The notes: a model not told the origin generated them from the sequence alone. A stretch of 64,000 bases of DNA from Streptomyces sp. WMMB303 (GCF_029351045.1 NZ_JARKIN010000001.1:4452501-4516500), one strand, 5' to 3'; shown: positions 51,725-60,030, counted from the first letter of the stretch. Made by a program: numbers and translations.

Positions 51725-52084
51725 TCACTCCAGCTCGTACTGAGCACCGCCGTGCGCACGCGCGGCGGCAGCGGCCATGCTGTTCTGCAGGGCGGCCTCT
51801 TCGTCGGTCATGTCCGCGATATCCGCCACCGTGCCCGCGTTGCCGACGATGTTCTCCACCGAGATCCCGGCCCGTTCCAGTTCGTCGAGCATGCCGCGGG
51901 CCGCCCCGCGCAGCGCTTCCTCGGCGTCCGCCCCGTTCGGTACCTTGCCGAAGATCCCGGCGGGCGAGGCGATACTGAGGAAGGTCGCCTTCAGCAATCC
52001 GAGCCCTTCCAGCCCCGCCAAGCGGGCCTGCGTATTGCGCGAGGCGTCGGCGTTGTAGTGCTCGGTGCCACCCGTTCCCTCCAT
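51725..52084 (-). CDS. EspC-like T7SS-associated protein
   Basis: 119 residues. Two helical segments, RLAGLEGLGLLKATF and ALRGAARGMLDELERAGISV, surround a VENIVGNAGTVADIADMTDE region, resembling EspC/DUF2580 helical-hairpin proteins. It lies seven bases upstream of the PPE-like gene and so is probably its co-secreted partner. No signal peptide, as expected for T7SS substrates. Confidence 0.65.
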   Translation of the reverse strand: MEGTGGTEHYNADASRNTQARLAGLEGLGLLKATFLSIASPAGIFGKVPNGADAEEALRGAARGMLDELERAGISVENIVGNAGTVADIADMTDEEAALQNSMAAAAARAHGGAQYELE

Positions 52085-52203
52085 GGCGTGGTCTCCCCCG
52101 TTGTCGTCCTGTGCTCGCCACCGGCTCGTCCGTCGCCTTCGCGTACACCGTGCGTACGCCCGACGTGTTGTGCGCAGTGAACGCGGCTACGCACCGCACG
52201 CGG

Positions 52204-52509
52204 TCACATACTCGCGGCCCGGCGCATCGCTGCACCGCCCTCGGCGGCGATGTCGCGGGTGTTGCCCACCGCCACGTTCTGCAAGCCCAAGTCGTCGACG
52301 TAGCGCTCGACGCTCTTCTTGTACTGCTCGTTACGGTCGCTCAGGACCATCGCGAGCCCCTCGTCGATCTGCCCCTCGGGGAAGAGCGCCGCGATCCTGG
52401 TCATCACGTCGCCCCAGATGGCGTTGCACTCCTCGACCTGCTGCCTGCCGACGCTCTGTACGTCGCTGAGCCCCACATCGCTGAACTGGTAGTGCCCGTC
52501 CGACCCCAT
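52204..52509 (-). CDS. WXG100-family Esx protein
   Basis: 101 residues from the ATG at 52509. Helix-turn-helix hairpin of WXG100 type: CNAIWGDVMTRIAALF has W-G-D in the turn position, and DRNEQYKKSVERYVDDLGL forms the second helix. These ~100-residue proteins form antiparallel dimers and are the main T7SS substrates. It is the second gene after the SARP-type promoter; its probable partner is the upstream 52588 gene. Confidence 0.75.
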   Translation of the reverse strand: MGSDGHYQFSDVGLSDVQSVGRQQVEECNAIWGDVMTRIAALFPEGQIDEGLAMVLSDRNEQYKKSVERYVDDLGLQNVAVGNTRDIAAEGGAAMRRAASM

Positions 52510-52587
52510 GTGCTCTCTCCCCTGTTGTCGTGTCGCCCCCGCGCCGCAGGCACCGCCGAGGTCCCGCCGCACCGGCCTGGTCGGCTG

Positions 52588-52935
52588 TCAGGCCCGCATG
52601 CCGCTCTGTACGCCGGATGCCGTTCCGCCGGCGGCCGCCTGCTGTATCGCCTGGTTGGCGCGTTGGTCGGTCTCGTGGCCGTGCTCGCCGGTGAGGTTGA
52701 GGTCGCTCTTGAGCCCTTCCAGCGCATCGCTCAACGCCGTGCCTGCGCCGGCGAGGTTGCTGTAGCTGTCCATCGCGGTGGCGGTGCCGCTGCCCTTGTA
52801 CGCCACGGCGATCTGCTCCCCCTGGTTGCCGACCGCCTTGGCGGAGGTACTCATCCGTTCGAAGGCGTCGTCGACGATGCCCTCGATCCCTTTGACCGCT
52901 TCGGTGCTGATGTTGACGTCGTAGTCACCGGACAT
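52588..52935 (-). CDS. Esx-like protein with YKG in place of WXG
   Basis: 115 residues from the ATG at 52935. The pattern is that of WXG100 proteins with a hairpin turn at VAYKGSGTATAMDSYS, where Tyr stands in for Trp. Helices ALSDALEGLKSDLNLTG and ANQAIQQAAAGGTAS follow. It is the first gene of the T7SS operon, 47 bases from the predicted -10 box, with two other Esx-type genes following. Likely the partner of the 52204 protein. Confidence 0.7.
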   Translation of the reverse strand: MSGDYDVNISTEAVKGIEGIVDDAFERMSTSAKAVGNQGEQIAVAYKGSGTATAMDSYSNLAGAGTALSDALEGLKSDLNLTGEHGHETDQRANQAIQQAAAGGTASGVQSGMRA

Positions 52936-53267
52936 GCCCGCTCCCCGTGCTGGCCCGAACCCGCCTGCAAGTACGTTCCAGACGTTACGGGCCGGCGGTA
53001 GCAACTCCGTAGCACTCGCGTAGCGCTGCTCGGCCGACGAGCGATTCGACTCCCTCCGTCCGGTCGGGAGCAGCCGAGCCGTGCTGTAGGTCACGGGGGG
53101 CGGACAGCACGGCCCCGGACGGCAGGCGTGAGCCGCTACCGGAGGATTCAGGCCGCCGTCGACGAGAGTGTCGTGCTGGACGGGCTGGGGGCGCCCGCGC
53201 CCCCCGACCACACCGCGCTCCCAGGCACAGCCCTGCTCCACCGCCCGGACACAAACCGACGGACCAG
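52936..53267. promoter_or_regulatory. Upstream region of the T7SS operon
   Basis: 332 bases containing the SARP-type promoter near its left end. No gene is seen on either strand before the integrase remnant begins at about 53268. The remaining sequence shows no repeat or hairpin that stands out. Confidence 0.45.
52982..53024 (-). promoter_or_regulatory. SARP-type promoter of the T7SS operon
   Basis: On the minus strand three heptamers GCTACGC, GCTACGG and GCTACCG (53024-53018, 53013-53007, 53002-52996) repeat at exactly 11-base intervals. Eight bases after the last comes TAACGT (52987-52982), a TANNNT -10 box. Heptamers spaced 11 bases with the last one 8 bases from the -10 is the arrangement known for SARP-activated promoters. 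The predicted start is about 40 bases before the first Esx gene at 52935. Confidence 0.6.
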
Positions 53268-53450
53268 CGTCCCGGAAAGCCGTCTCCAAGATCGTCCGCT
53301 CAGCCGGCGATGCCACCGCCACACTCCAGCAGGCCAAGCCACAGGACAAAGCCGAGCTCTACAGCCAGCTCGGGCTCCAGCTCACCTACGCCTCGAACAA
53401 AGCCACAGTCCTCGCCGAGATCACACCCGGCACCGGAAACAGCAAATCCC
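53268..53450 (+). pseudogene. C-terminal remnant of a serine integrase
   Basis: One frame reads KAVSKIVRSAGDATATLQQA followed by KPQDKAELYSQLGLQLTYAS and NKATVLAEITPGTG. This is the typical end of actinobacterial large serine recombinases (DPADKAELYxxLGLxLTYxPxxxxVxAEI). The catalytic and recombinase domains are missing, and the fragment merges with random sequence on both sides. It points toward the tRNA-Leu gene next to it, as integrase genes often do. It is probably the scar of a lost or decayed integrative element. Confidence 0.6.
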
Positions 53451-53479
53451 CACGGCATATAGGCAACCGTGGGGATTTG
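53443..53479 (-). terminator. Terminator hairpin after tRNA-Leu
   Basis: Perfect 13-base stem, arms 53443-53455 (core AAATCCCCACGG) and 53467-53479 with an 11-base loop. It starts six bases after the 3' end of the leftward tRNA gene, then a short T-rich run, so it should stop that transcript. Its left arm overlaps the end of the integrase remnant. Confidence 0.75.
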
Positions 53480-53484
53480 GTACG

Positions 53485-53569
53485 TGTCCGAGGGGGGACT
53501 CGAACCCCCACGCCCGATAAAGGGCACTAGCACCTCAAGCTAGCGCGTCTACCATTCCGCCACCCGGAC
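53485..53569 (-). tRNA. tRNA-Leu, anticodon GAG
   Basis: 85 bases. The acceptor stem GTCCGGG pairs with CTCGGAC, the discriminator is A and CCA is not encoded. The anticodon stem CTAGC/GCTAG encloses the loop TTGAGGT with anticodon GAG (53534-53536). The long variable arm (CCCTTTATCGGGC) marks a type II leucine tRNA, and the T arm is GGGGGTTCGAGTCCCCC. It reads leftward, downstream from the ebo operon. Confidence 0.95.
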
Positions 53570-53716
53570 CGGGCCGCGCCACGGAGCTGGGCTGTCGTGG
53601 CGACGGCCGTAACGATACCAAGGGTTGGGAGTGCTTCTCACCTGGGTTTCCTGGCACTCCGCACCTTTTGTCACGAATGTCGTGGAATATGCCTCACGGC
53701 TCCTCGAGGAACGGCG

Positions 53717-54778
53717 TCACCGGTGGCGCCTGCCGCGCAGGTAGGCGGCCGAGCGGCGGGCCGAGGTGAAGGAGCCGGCGGGGTTGGCGTCGGGGTCGAC
53801 GGCGTCGTCGCGCTCCATCAGCCAGTGGTGGTCGGTGCGGCGGCCCCGGTGGCGTCTGAGGACGGTGCCGATGAAGTGCTCGTAGTCGATGTCGCCGTCG
53901 CCGACGTCGACCATGTGGTAGCCGTCCGGTGACGCTTCGTCGTGCTCGCCGTCCTTGACGTGGAAGAGGGGGTAGCGGTGCGGGGCCGCCAGTACGTAGT
54001 CGAGCGGGTCGAAGGGGGCCGGGGTGCCGTCGGGGCGGACGCTGAAGCGGTGCTGTCCGGCGTAGGCCCAGTAGATGTCCATCTCCAGGTGGACCAGTTC
54101 CGGATCGGTCTCGGCGAGCAGCACGTCGTAGAGGCGCACGTGCGGCTTGTCCTCGGCGAAGCCGAACTCCATCTGGTGGTTGTGCTGGTAGAAGGTCAGC
54201 CCGCGGGCGCGTGCCGCCGCGCCGTAGGTGTTGAAGTCCTCGGCGGCGCGCTTCCAGCCGTCCACGGTGCGGCCGTAGCGGTCGGGGCTGGCCGCGGTTC
54301 CCACGTGGGGCAGCCCGAGGGCTGCCGCGTCGTCGACGACCTTCTCCAGTTGGGTGGCGAAGGTGTAGGCGTCGGGGTCGGCGGAGTAGTAGCCGACGTG
54401 GCTGCCGATGCCGCGCAGGCCGTGCTCCCGCATGAGGCGCTTGAGCTGCCGGAGGGTGAGGTCGCCGGTGCCCTGGGTGTAGCCGGCGAACTCGACCGAG
54501 TCGTAGCCGTAGCGCTCCAGCTCCCGGAAGACGGGGCCGAAGCCGAGCTGCTGGACCTGATCGCGGAGGGTGTAGAGCTGGATGCCCAGTTTGCCCCGCG
54601 GGACGATCGGGCGGCAGCCCCGGTGGTCCGCCGCCTCGGCGGACTGCGGTGCGGCGGCGGCGGGGCGTGCTCCCAGCAGGGTGGCGGCGGTGGCGCCCGC
54701 GGCGACGCCGAGGAAGCCGCGGCGGCGCAGCCTGCGGTGGAGTTCGGCGTACTGCGGGTCGGCTGACGGGCTGCTCAT
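53717..54778 (-). CDS. Tat-exported sugar phosphate isomerase/epimerase-like TIM barrel
   Basis: 353 residues from the ATG at 54778 (ATGA overlap with the phosphodiesterase gene). The N-terminus carries a twin-arginine signal, LRRRGFLGVAAGATAATLLG, so the folded enzyme is sent outside. The barrel is of the xylose isomerase/AP-endonuclease 2 type: LGIQLYTLRDQVQQLGF, GYDSVEFAGYTQG, LHLEMDIYWAYAG-like region and HVKDGEHDEASPDG, with His/Glu/Asp metal ligands expected in HNHQMEFGF and EMDIYW. It is the last gene of the ebo operon and the only clearly exported member besides EboC. It may act on the exported product. Confidence 0.82.
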   Translation of the reverse strand: MSSPSADPQYAELHRRLRRRGFLGVAAGATAATLLGARPAAAAPQSAEAADHRGCRPIVPRGKLGIQLYTLRDQVQQLGFGPVFRELERYGYDSVEFAGYTQGTGDLTLRQLKRLMREHGLRGIGSHVGYYSADPDAYTFATQLEKVVDDAAALGLPHVGTAASPDRYGRTVDGWKRAAEDFNTYGAAARARGLTFYQHNHQMEFGFAEDKPHVRLYDVLLAETDPELVHLEMDIYWAYAGQHRFSVRPDGTPAPFDPLDYVLAAPHRYPLFHVKDGEHDEASPDGYHMVDVGDGDIDYEHFIGTVLRRHRGRRTDHHWLMERDDAVDPDANPAGSFTSARRSAAYLRGRRHR

Positions 54779-56178
54779 GAGGCGTCTCCCAGTGCGAGGT
54801 CGAGAAGCAGGCGTTTCACTTCGGTGGCGGGGAAGGCGGCGGCCGGCCCGTTCCGCCCGCGGTCGCCGAGCGCGTCGGCGCGTGAGCAGAGGAGCAGGGG
54901 GCCGTCCTCGGTCCGGTCCGGGAGCCGTCCGTGGCTGCCCCGGATCGGAGTGGGGTCGAGGGGGACGACGGCCATGCGGTAGCGCATGCCGGTCTTCTTG
55001 CGGGCCAGCGCGGCGGCGGCGCGGAGTTTGACGTAGGGGTCGTTCGGGTCCATGAACAGCTCGACGGGGTCGTAGCCGGGCTTCCGGTGGATCTCCACGA
55101 GCTGTGCGAAGTCGGGGGCGCGGCGATCGTCCAGCCAGTAGTAGTAGGTGAACCAGGCGTCGGGTTCGGCCACGGCGACGAGTTCGCCGGAGCGGGGGTG
55201 GTCCAGGCCGGCCTCCTTCTTCCCGGTCTCGTCCAGGAGCTGTTCCAGGCCGGGCAGTCCGGCCAGTGCCGCGCGGGTGGCGGGCAGGTCGGCGGGGTCG
55301 CGGACGTAGACGTGGGCGAGCTGGTGGTCGGCGACGGCGAAGGCGCGGGAGGTCCACGGGTCCAGGTACTCCATGCCGTCCTGGGTGTGCACTTCCAGGA
55401 GTCCGGCGCGGCGCAGCACGCGGTTGATGTCGACGTGCCGGCGCACCCGGGTGATGCCGTACTCGGAGAGGGCGACGACGGTGCGGCCCTCGGCGTGCGC
55501 GTCGGCGAGCAGTGGGGCGAGGGCGGCGTCCACGTCGGCGGCGGCGCGGTGGGCGCGCGGGTCGTCGGGGCCGTGGCGCTGGAGGTCGTAGTCGAGGTGG
55601 GGGACGTAGCACAGTGCGAGGTCGGGGTGGCGGGTGCGCAGGATGTGGCGGGTGGCGTCGATGATCCACTGCGAAGAGGTCAGGTTCGCGCCTGGGCCCC
55701 AGAAGGTGAAGAGCGGGAAGTCGCCGAGTTCGGCGACGAGTTCGTCGTGCAGGGCCGGGGGCCGGGTGTAGCAGTCGGGTTCCTTGCGGCCGTCGGCGTA
55801 GTAGACGGGGCGGGGGGTGACGGTCCAGTCGGTGTCCGCGCCCATCGCGTACCACCAGCAGATGTTGGCCACCGTGTAGCCGGGCTGCCGGGCGCGGGCC
55901 GCGTGCCAGAGTTTCTCGCCGCCGACCAGCGCGTTGTGCTGCCGCCACAGCAGTACGTCACCGAGTTCGCGGAAGTACCAGCCGTTGCCGACGATGCCGT
56001 GCCGGGCGGGGAGTTCCCCGGTGAGGAAGGTGGACTGTGCGGCACAGGTGACGGCGGGCAGGACGGTGCCGAGGGGGGCCTGCGCGCCGTCCCGGGCCAG
56101 GGCGCGCAGGTGAGGCATGTGGGTCAGCAGTGCGGGGGTCAGCCCGACGACGTCGATGACCAGCAGCGGGGTGCTCAC
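54775..56178 (-). CDS. Nucleotide pyrophosphatase/phosphodiesterase (alkaline phosphatase superfamily)
   Basis: 467 residues from the GTG at 56178 (GTGA overlap with eboE). Metal-binding motifs of the family are LLVIDVVGLTPALLTHM (first Asp), AVTCAAQSTFLTGELPARHG (nucleophile Thr/Ser), YVPHLDYDLQRHGPDD and VVALSEYGITRVRRHVDI. There is no signal peptide, so it acts in the cytoplasm. Phosphodiesterases of this type are recurrent members of ebo clusters. The natural substrate is unknown. Confidence 0.85.
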   Translation of the reverse strand: MSTPLLVIDVVGLTPALLTHMPHLRALARDGAQAPLGTVLPAVTCAAQSTFLTGELPARHGIVGNGWYFRELGDVLLWRQHNALVGGEKLWHAARARQPGYTVANICWWYAMGADTDWTVTPRPVYYADGRKEPDCYTRPPALHDELVAELGDFPLFTFWGPGANLTSSQWIIDATRHILRTRHPDLALCYVPHLDYDLQRHGPDDPRAHRAAADVDAALAPLLADAHAEGRTVVALSEYGITRVRRHVDINRVLRRAGLLEVHTQDGMEYLDPWTSRAFAVADHQLAHVYVRDPADLPATRAALAGLPGLEQLLDETGKKEAGLDHPRSGELVAVAEPDAWFTYYYWLDDRRAPDFAQLVEIHRKPGYDPVELFMDPNDPYVKLRAAAALARKKTGMRYRMAVVPLDPTPIRGSHGRLPDRTEDGPLLLCSRADALGDRGRNGPAAAFPATEVKRLLLDLALGDAS

Positions 56179-57356
56179 GGCAGCTCCTTGAGGCCGAGAC
56201 CGGTCAGCAGGTCGCGGGCGGTGGACAGTTCGGCGGCCAGGCCGTCGGCGAGCTGGGCGCGGGTGGTGGGGCGCAGTGCCATCGGAAGGGCCTGCCAGGT
56301 GTAGGTCTCCACCTCCAGGTGCCGGGTCAGCGGAGTGGGGCCGCCGACCAGGTGGGCGAGGGTCTCGCCGAGGACGTCGGTGGTGGCGGTCAGCGGTGGG
56401 TCGAGGGGAGCGTGCAGCGGTACGTGGAAGTGGGAGCGCCAGGGCCCGCCGGTGGGCAGCGCTCCGGGGGCCAGGGCCCGGTCGAGGTCGTCGGTGGCCC
56501 GGAGCGTTCCGTCCGGGGTGCGGGCGCGGGTCTGGTGCAGGAAGCGGGGTTCGGCGAACTCGGCGAGGGCGGCGCGCACTTCGGGGCGGTCCGGGTGCTC
56601 TGCGTGCAGCGCGGCGGAGAGCTGGGACTTGACCACGGGCAGGCCGGCCTCGGCGAGCCCGGCCAGCGCTTTGGCGGGGTCCTCGAAGGCGGTGGCCAGG
56701 TGGCAGGTGTCCAGGCAGCCGCCGATCCGGTGCGCGGGCGGGCCGTCCTCCCCGCCGAGTGCCTGGATCAGGTCGGCTGTGGTCTCCACCGTGCAGCCGG
56801 GCTCGGGTTCCAGTCCGACGCGGATGGAGCGGCCCGTCAGCTCCTCCAGCGCGTCCAGCCGGGCGGCGAGGGTGTGCAGCCGGGTCAGCGCGCGGTGCCG
56901 GGCCTCGGCGTCGAAGCCGGTGCGCCAGGCGAGCGGGAGGGTGGAGACGCTGCCTTCGCGGACGTCGTCCGGCAGCAGTGCGGCCAGCAGCCGGGCCAGG
57001 TCGGTGGTGTGCTCCAGGCGGGCGTCGTCGGTCCAGTCGGGCCGGTAGACGCGGTACTTGACGTGTTCGTTGCCGAAGCCCTGGTAGGGGAAGCCGTTGA
57101 GGGTGACGACCTCCAGGCCGGCGCGGTCGAGTCCGGAGCGCAGCCGCCGGACGGCCGCGGGGTCGTCGGTGAGGGTGCGGGCGGCGTCGCGGGCGAGCCA
57201 CAGGCCGATGCCGAGCCGGTCCCGGTGCAGTCTGCGGCGTACGGGCTCGGCGTACGCGGTGAGTTGCTCCAGCACGCCGTCGAGTTGTTCGGCGGCGTGG
57301 ACGTTGGTGCAGTAGGCGAGGTGGACCGTGGTGCCGTCGGGGTGCCGGAATCGCAT
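56175..57356 (-). CDS. eboE: Metabolite traffic protein EboE
   Basis: 393 residues from the ATG at 57356; longer in-frame sequence upstream is a shadow. TIM-barrel protein of the xylose-isomerase-like fold with the EboE pattern: LAYCTNVHAAEQLDGVLEQL at the start, GFPYQGFGNEHVKYRVYRPD, GLEPEPGCTVETTADLIQAL and GGCLDTCHLATAFEDP. It ends in TRHLEVETYTWQALP and LRPTTRAQLADGLAAEL. EboE is a marker of ebo gene clusters; its reaction is not established. It sits between the TatD hydrolase and the phosphodiesterase. Confidence 0.9.
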   Translation of the reverse strand: MRFRHPDGTTVHLAYCTNVHAAEQLDGVLEQLTAYAEPVRRRLHRDRLGIGLWLARDAARTLTDDPAAVRRLRSGLDRAGLEVVTLNGFPYQGFGNEHVKYRVYRPDWTDDARLEHTTDLARLLAALLPDDVREGSVSTLPLAWRTGFDAEARHRALTRLHTLAARLDALEELTGRSIRVGLEPEPGCTVETTADLIQALGGEDGPPAHRIGGCLDTCHLATAFEDPAKALAGLAEAGLPVVKSQLSAALHAEHPDRPEVRAALAEFAEPRFLHQTRARTPDGTLRATDDLDRALAPGALPTGGPWRSHFHVPLHAPLDPPLTATTDVLGETLAHLVGGPTPLTRHLEVETYTWQALPMALRPTTRAQLADGLAAELSTARDLLTGLGLKELP

Positions 57357-57369
57357 GGCCGCGCTCTCC

Positions 57370-58245
57370 TCACTCTCCGCCGCGCAGGATGGAGTTGCCC
57401 TGGAACAGGTGCTGCTCGCGTGCGCCGGGCGGCGGGACGTCCAGGGCGAGGCGTCCGCTCTGGCCGTAGAAGGCGACGGGGTTGCGCCACAGCACTCTGT
57501 CGACGTCGTCGTCCTCGAAGCCGGCGGCGAGCATGGCGTCGGCGACGTGGCCGGTCTTGAGCGGGTCGCTGTGCCCCCAGTCGGCGGCGGAGTTGACCAG
57601 CACCCGCTCGGTGCCGTGCACCCGCAGGATGCGGACCATCCGGTCGGGGTCCATCTTGGTGTCGGGGTAGATGGAGAAGCCGAGCCAGCAGCCGCTGTCC
57701 GCCGCGTCGCCCACCGTCGTCTCGTTGAGGTGGTCGAGCAGCACCCGCTCGGGAGGGAGCGGGGACTCCCGCAGGACATCGAGGGTGCGGGCCAGCCCGG
57801 CGGCCTTGTCCCGGTGCGGGGTGTGGACGAGGGCGGGCAGTTCGTGGTCGTGGGCGAGTTGCAGCTGTGCGGCCAGTGCGTCGTCCTCGGCGGGGGTCAT
57901 CGAGTCGTAGCCGATCTCGCCGACGGCGACCACCCCGTCCTTGAGGAGGTAGCGCGGGAGTTCGTCCAGTACCGGGAGGCAGCGCGGGTCGTTGGCCTCC
58001 TTCGGGTTGAGCGCGAGGGTGCAGTGGTGGGCGATGCCGTACTGGGCGGCCCGGTAGGGCTCCCAGCCGAGCAGCGCGTCGAAGTAGTCGAGGAAGGTCG
58101 CGGGCGAGGTGCGCGGCTGGCCGAGCCAGAAGGAGGGCTCGACCAGGGCCCGGACCCCGGAGGCGTACATCGCGGCGTAGTCGTCGGTGGTGCGGGACGT
58201 CATGTGGATGTGCGGGTCGAAGATGCGGCGGGTCGGCCTGGTCAT
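57370..58245 (-). CDS. TatD-family metal hydrolase (EboB-like)
   Basis: 291 residues from the ATG at 58245 (AGGAG about ten bases upstream; a GTG at 58254 has a poorly spaced site). The first metal ligands are in FDPHIHMTSRTTDDYAAMY (HxH). KDGVVAVGEIGYDSMTP, PALVHTPHRDKAAG and LLDHLNETTVGDAADSG follow, and NSAADWGHSDPLKTG supplies the closing Asp. TatD-like hydrolases occupy the EboB position in ebo clusters. The stop is 13 bases before the eboE start. Confidence 0.88.
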   Translation of the reverse strand: MTRPTRRIFDPHIHMTSRTTDDYAAMYASGVRALVEPSFWLGQPRTSPATFLDYFDALLGWEPYRAAQYGIAHHCTLALNPKEANDPRCLPVLDELPRYLLKDGVVAVGEIGYDSMTPAEDDALAAQLQLAHDHELPALVHTPHRDKAAGLARTLDVLRESPLPPERVLLDHLNETTVGDAADSGCWLGFSIYPDTKMDPDRMVRILRVHGTERVLVNSAADWGHSDPLKTGHVADAMLAAGFEDDDVDRVLWRNPVAFYGQSGRLALDVPPPGAREQHLFQGNSILRGGE

Positions 58246-58291
58246 GGGCGTCACGCTCCTCGCTCCGGGCGCTGCTGTGGCGCGCGGCTGG

Positions 58292-59113
58292 CTACGGCTC
58301 GGGGGAAGGGCGGGGCGGGGTCGTCGGTGGTGCGGCGGCCGGACGGGGCGGGTGCACAGGCGCGGGCTTCCCGGTCTCCCCCGGCGCCGCGAGCCGGGCC
58401 AGTCGCAGCACCCGGTCGAGGTCCGCGGGCACGGAGCGGCCCGCCGCGGTGCGCTCGCGCGCGTAGTCCTCCAGCATGCGGGCGAGTTCCGCGTCCCCCG
58501 AGGCCCGGTGTGCCAGCCCGGCGAGCACGGTCAGCGGTACGCCGGTGAACAGGCACTTGAGCACACCGTGCCGCCACTGGTGCGCGTCCAGGTGTGCTGC
58601 GGCGTACGGTCCGAGCGCGGCGGCGATCAGCCGGGTGTCGTTGGTCCGCAGCGCGTCCTCGACCAGTTCCAGGGCCGCGGCCTGTTCGGGCGGCGGGTCC
58701 AGATGCGGCAGGGCCAGCAGGACGGCCCGCCGCTCGTCGCCGGTGCCGTGCCGGTAGAGCCGGGTCAGCTCCTGGATGCCGGGGGCGGCCGCGTGCAGGA
58801 TGAGGACGCGGGCCGCGTCGACCGGGTCCGGCACATCGGTGCCGTCCGCGGCCGCTCCGCGGCAGGTGCGGCCGGCGCGGGCGAAGTGCAGCTCCCAGCG
58901 CGGGAGGCGGGGTACGGAGCGGGTGGGGGGCGGGTCGGGCCGGTTGCCGGACGGTGCACTCGCGGTCCGCCGGACGCCGTCCGGCGGGACGTCCGGGGCC
59001 GGGCGGTGCCGGTCGTCCGCCGCTTCGGCCAGCGCCCGGTGCAGCCAGGCGCGGGGCTCCGCGGCCAGTCGCAGCTCCAGGCCGGTGCGCAAGGAGGCGA
59101 GCGGGGTCAGCAC
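58292..59113 (-). CDS. eboA: EboA-domain protein
   Basis: 273 residues from the GTG at 59113, overlapping the upstream isomerase by seven bases. A helical domain has TPLASLRTGLELRLAAEPRA, a Pro-rich variable insert and LPRWELHFARAGRTCRG. The diagnostic EboA C-terminal block is HQWRHGVLKCLFTGVPLTVL, AELARMLEDYARERTAAGR. The ~50-residue C-terminal tail is Pro-rich. The biochemical role of EboA is unknown; it is the signature gene of ebo clusters. Confidence 0.88.
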   Translation of the reverse strand: MLTPLASLRTGLELRLAAEPRAWLHRALAEAADDRHRPAPDVPPDGVRRTASAPSGNRPDPPPTRSVPRLPRWELHFARAGRTCRGAAADGTDVPDPVDAARVLILHAAAPGIQELTRLYRHGTGDERRAVLLALPHLDPPPEQAAALELVEDALRTNDTRLIAAALGPYAAAHLDAHQWRHGVLKCLFTGVPLTVLAGLAHRASGDAELARMLEDYARERTAAGRSVPADLDRVLRLARLAAPGETGKPAPVHPPRPAAAPPTTPPRPSPEP

Positions 59114-60030
59114 GGGATCTCCTCCTGCTCCGGGGGGTCGTGCCGTACGGCGGCCGCCTCGGCCCGGGCCTCGGCCTCGGCGGCGGTCAGGAACGCGAGC
59201 GAGTCGGCCGCGCGTGCGGGGCCGGCGTGCGAATCGCGGGGCAGTTCGACCGTGACCAGGCCGTCGTAGTCCGCCGCGCGCAGCGCTGCCAGCACCGGCG
59301 GGAAGTCGATCTCGCCGTCTCCGAACGGCAGGTGCGTGTGGTCACCGCGCCGCATGTCCTCGATCTGCACGTGCCGCAGCCAGGGTGCCGCGTCCCGGAC
59401 GCAGTCGGCCGGGGGACGCGGTTCCAGGCACTGGCAGTGTCCGATGTCGAGGGTGACCCCGAGGAGTTCGGGGCTGCCGAGTGCGGTGCGCAGCCGGTGG
59501 AACCCGGCCAGGTCCCCGAGCAGGTGGCCGGGCTCCGGCTCGACGGCCACCGGGACGCCGGCAGCACCCGCGGCGTCCAGCACCGTGCCGATACCGTCCG
59601 CCAGCCGCGTCCAGCCGGTCTCCGGCTCGGTGCCCGTCGGGAGGGGGCCGCTGAAGCAGTGCACGGCGTGGGCGCCCAGGTCCGCGGCGACGCGTACGGC
59701 CTTGAGCAGCAGATCGATGCGGGCGGTGCGGGCTTCCGCGTCCGGGTCGAGCAGCGTGGGGTGGTGCTTGCGGCGCGCGTCGAGCACATAGCGCGCTCCG
59801 GTCTCGACGGTGGCCGTCAGCCCGTGGCGGTCCAGTGCGCGGCCCACCTCGGCGGTGCGGGCCGGGAGCCCGGGGGCGAGGGGATCGAGGTGCATGTGGT
59901 CGAGCGTCAGCCCGACGCCCGCGTATCCGAGGTCGGCGAGCAGTCCGAGGGCGTCCTGGAGCCGCAGGTCGGCCAGGCCGTTGGTGCCGTAGGCGTAGCG
60001 CAGCGCGGAGGCGGTCCTGGACGGGGTCAT
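59107..60030 (-). CDS. Sugar phosphate isomerase/epimerase-like TIM barrel
   Basis: 307 residues from the ATG at 60030 (ATGA overlap with eboC). Xylose-isomerase-like barrel: YAYGTNGLADLRLQDALGLL, GYAGVGLTLDHMHLDP, VPVAVEPEPGHLLGDLAGFH, LGVTLDIGHCQCLEPRP and HVQIEDMRRGDHTHLPFGDG, supplying the expected Glu/Asp/His metal ligands. No signal peptide, so it is cytoplasmic, unlike the Tat-exported homolog at the operon's end. The two could act on the same compound on opposite sides of the membrane. Confidence 0.85.
   Translation of the reverse strand: MTPSRTASALRYAYGTNGLADLRLQDALGLLADLGYAGVGLTLDHMHLDPLAPGLPARTAEVGRALDRHGLTATVETGARYVLDARRKHHPTLLDPDAEARTARIDLLLKAVRVAADLGAHAVHCFSGPLPTGTEPETGWTRLADGIGTVLDAAGAAGVPVAVEPEPGHLLGDLAGFHRLRTALGSPELLGVTLDIGHCQCLEPRPPADCVRDAAPWLRHVQIEDMRRGDHTHLPFGDGEIDFPPVLAALRAADYDGLVTVELPRDSHAGPARAADSLAFLTAAEAEARAEAAAVRHDPPEQEEIPC

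Noticed and set aside
53168..53530. Forward frame ending in GGTRTPTPDKGH
   Set aside because: The last part is antisense of the tRNA-Leu gene. Only the segment from about 53268 to 53450 is recombinase-like and is kept as a remnant.
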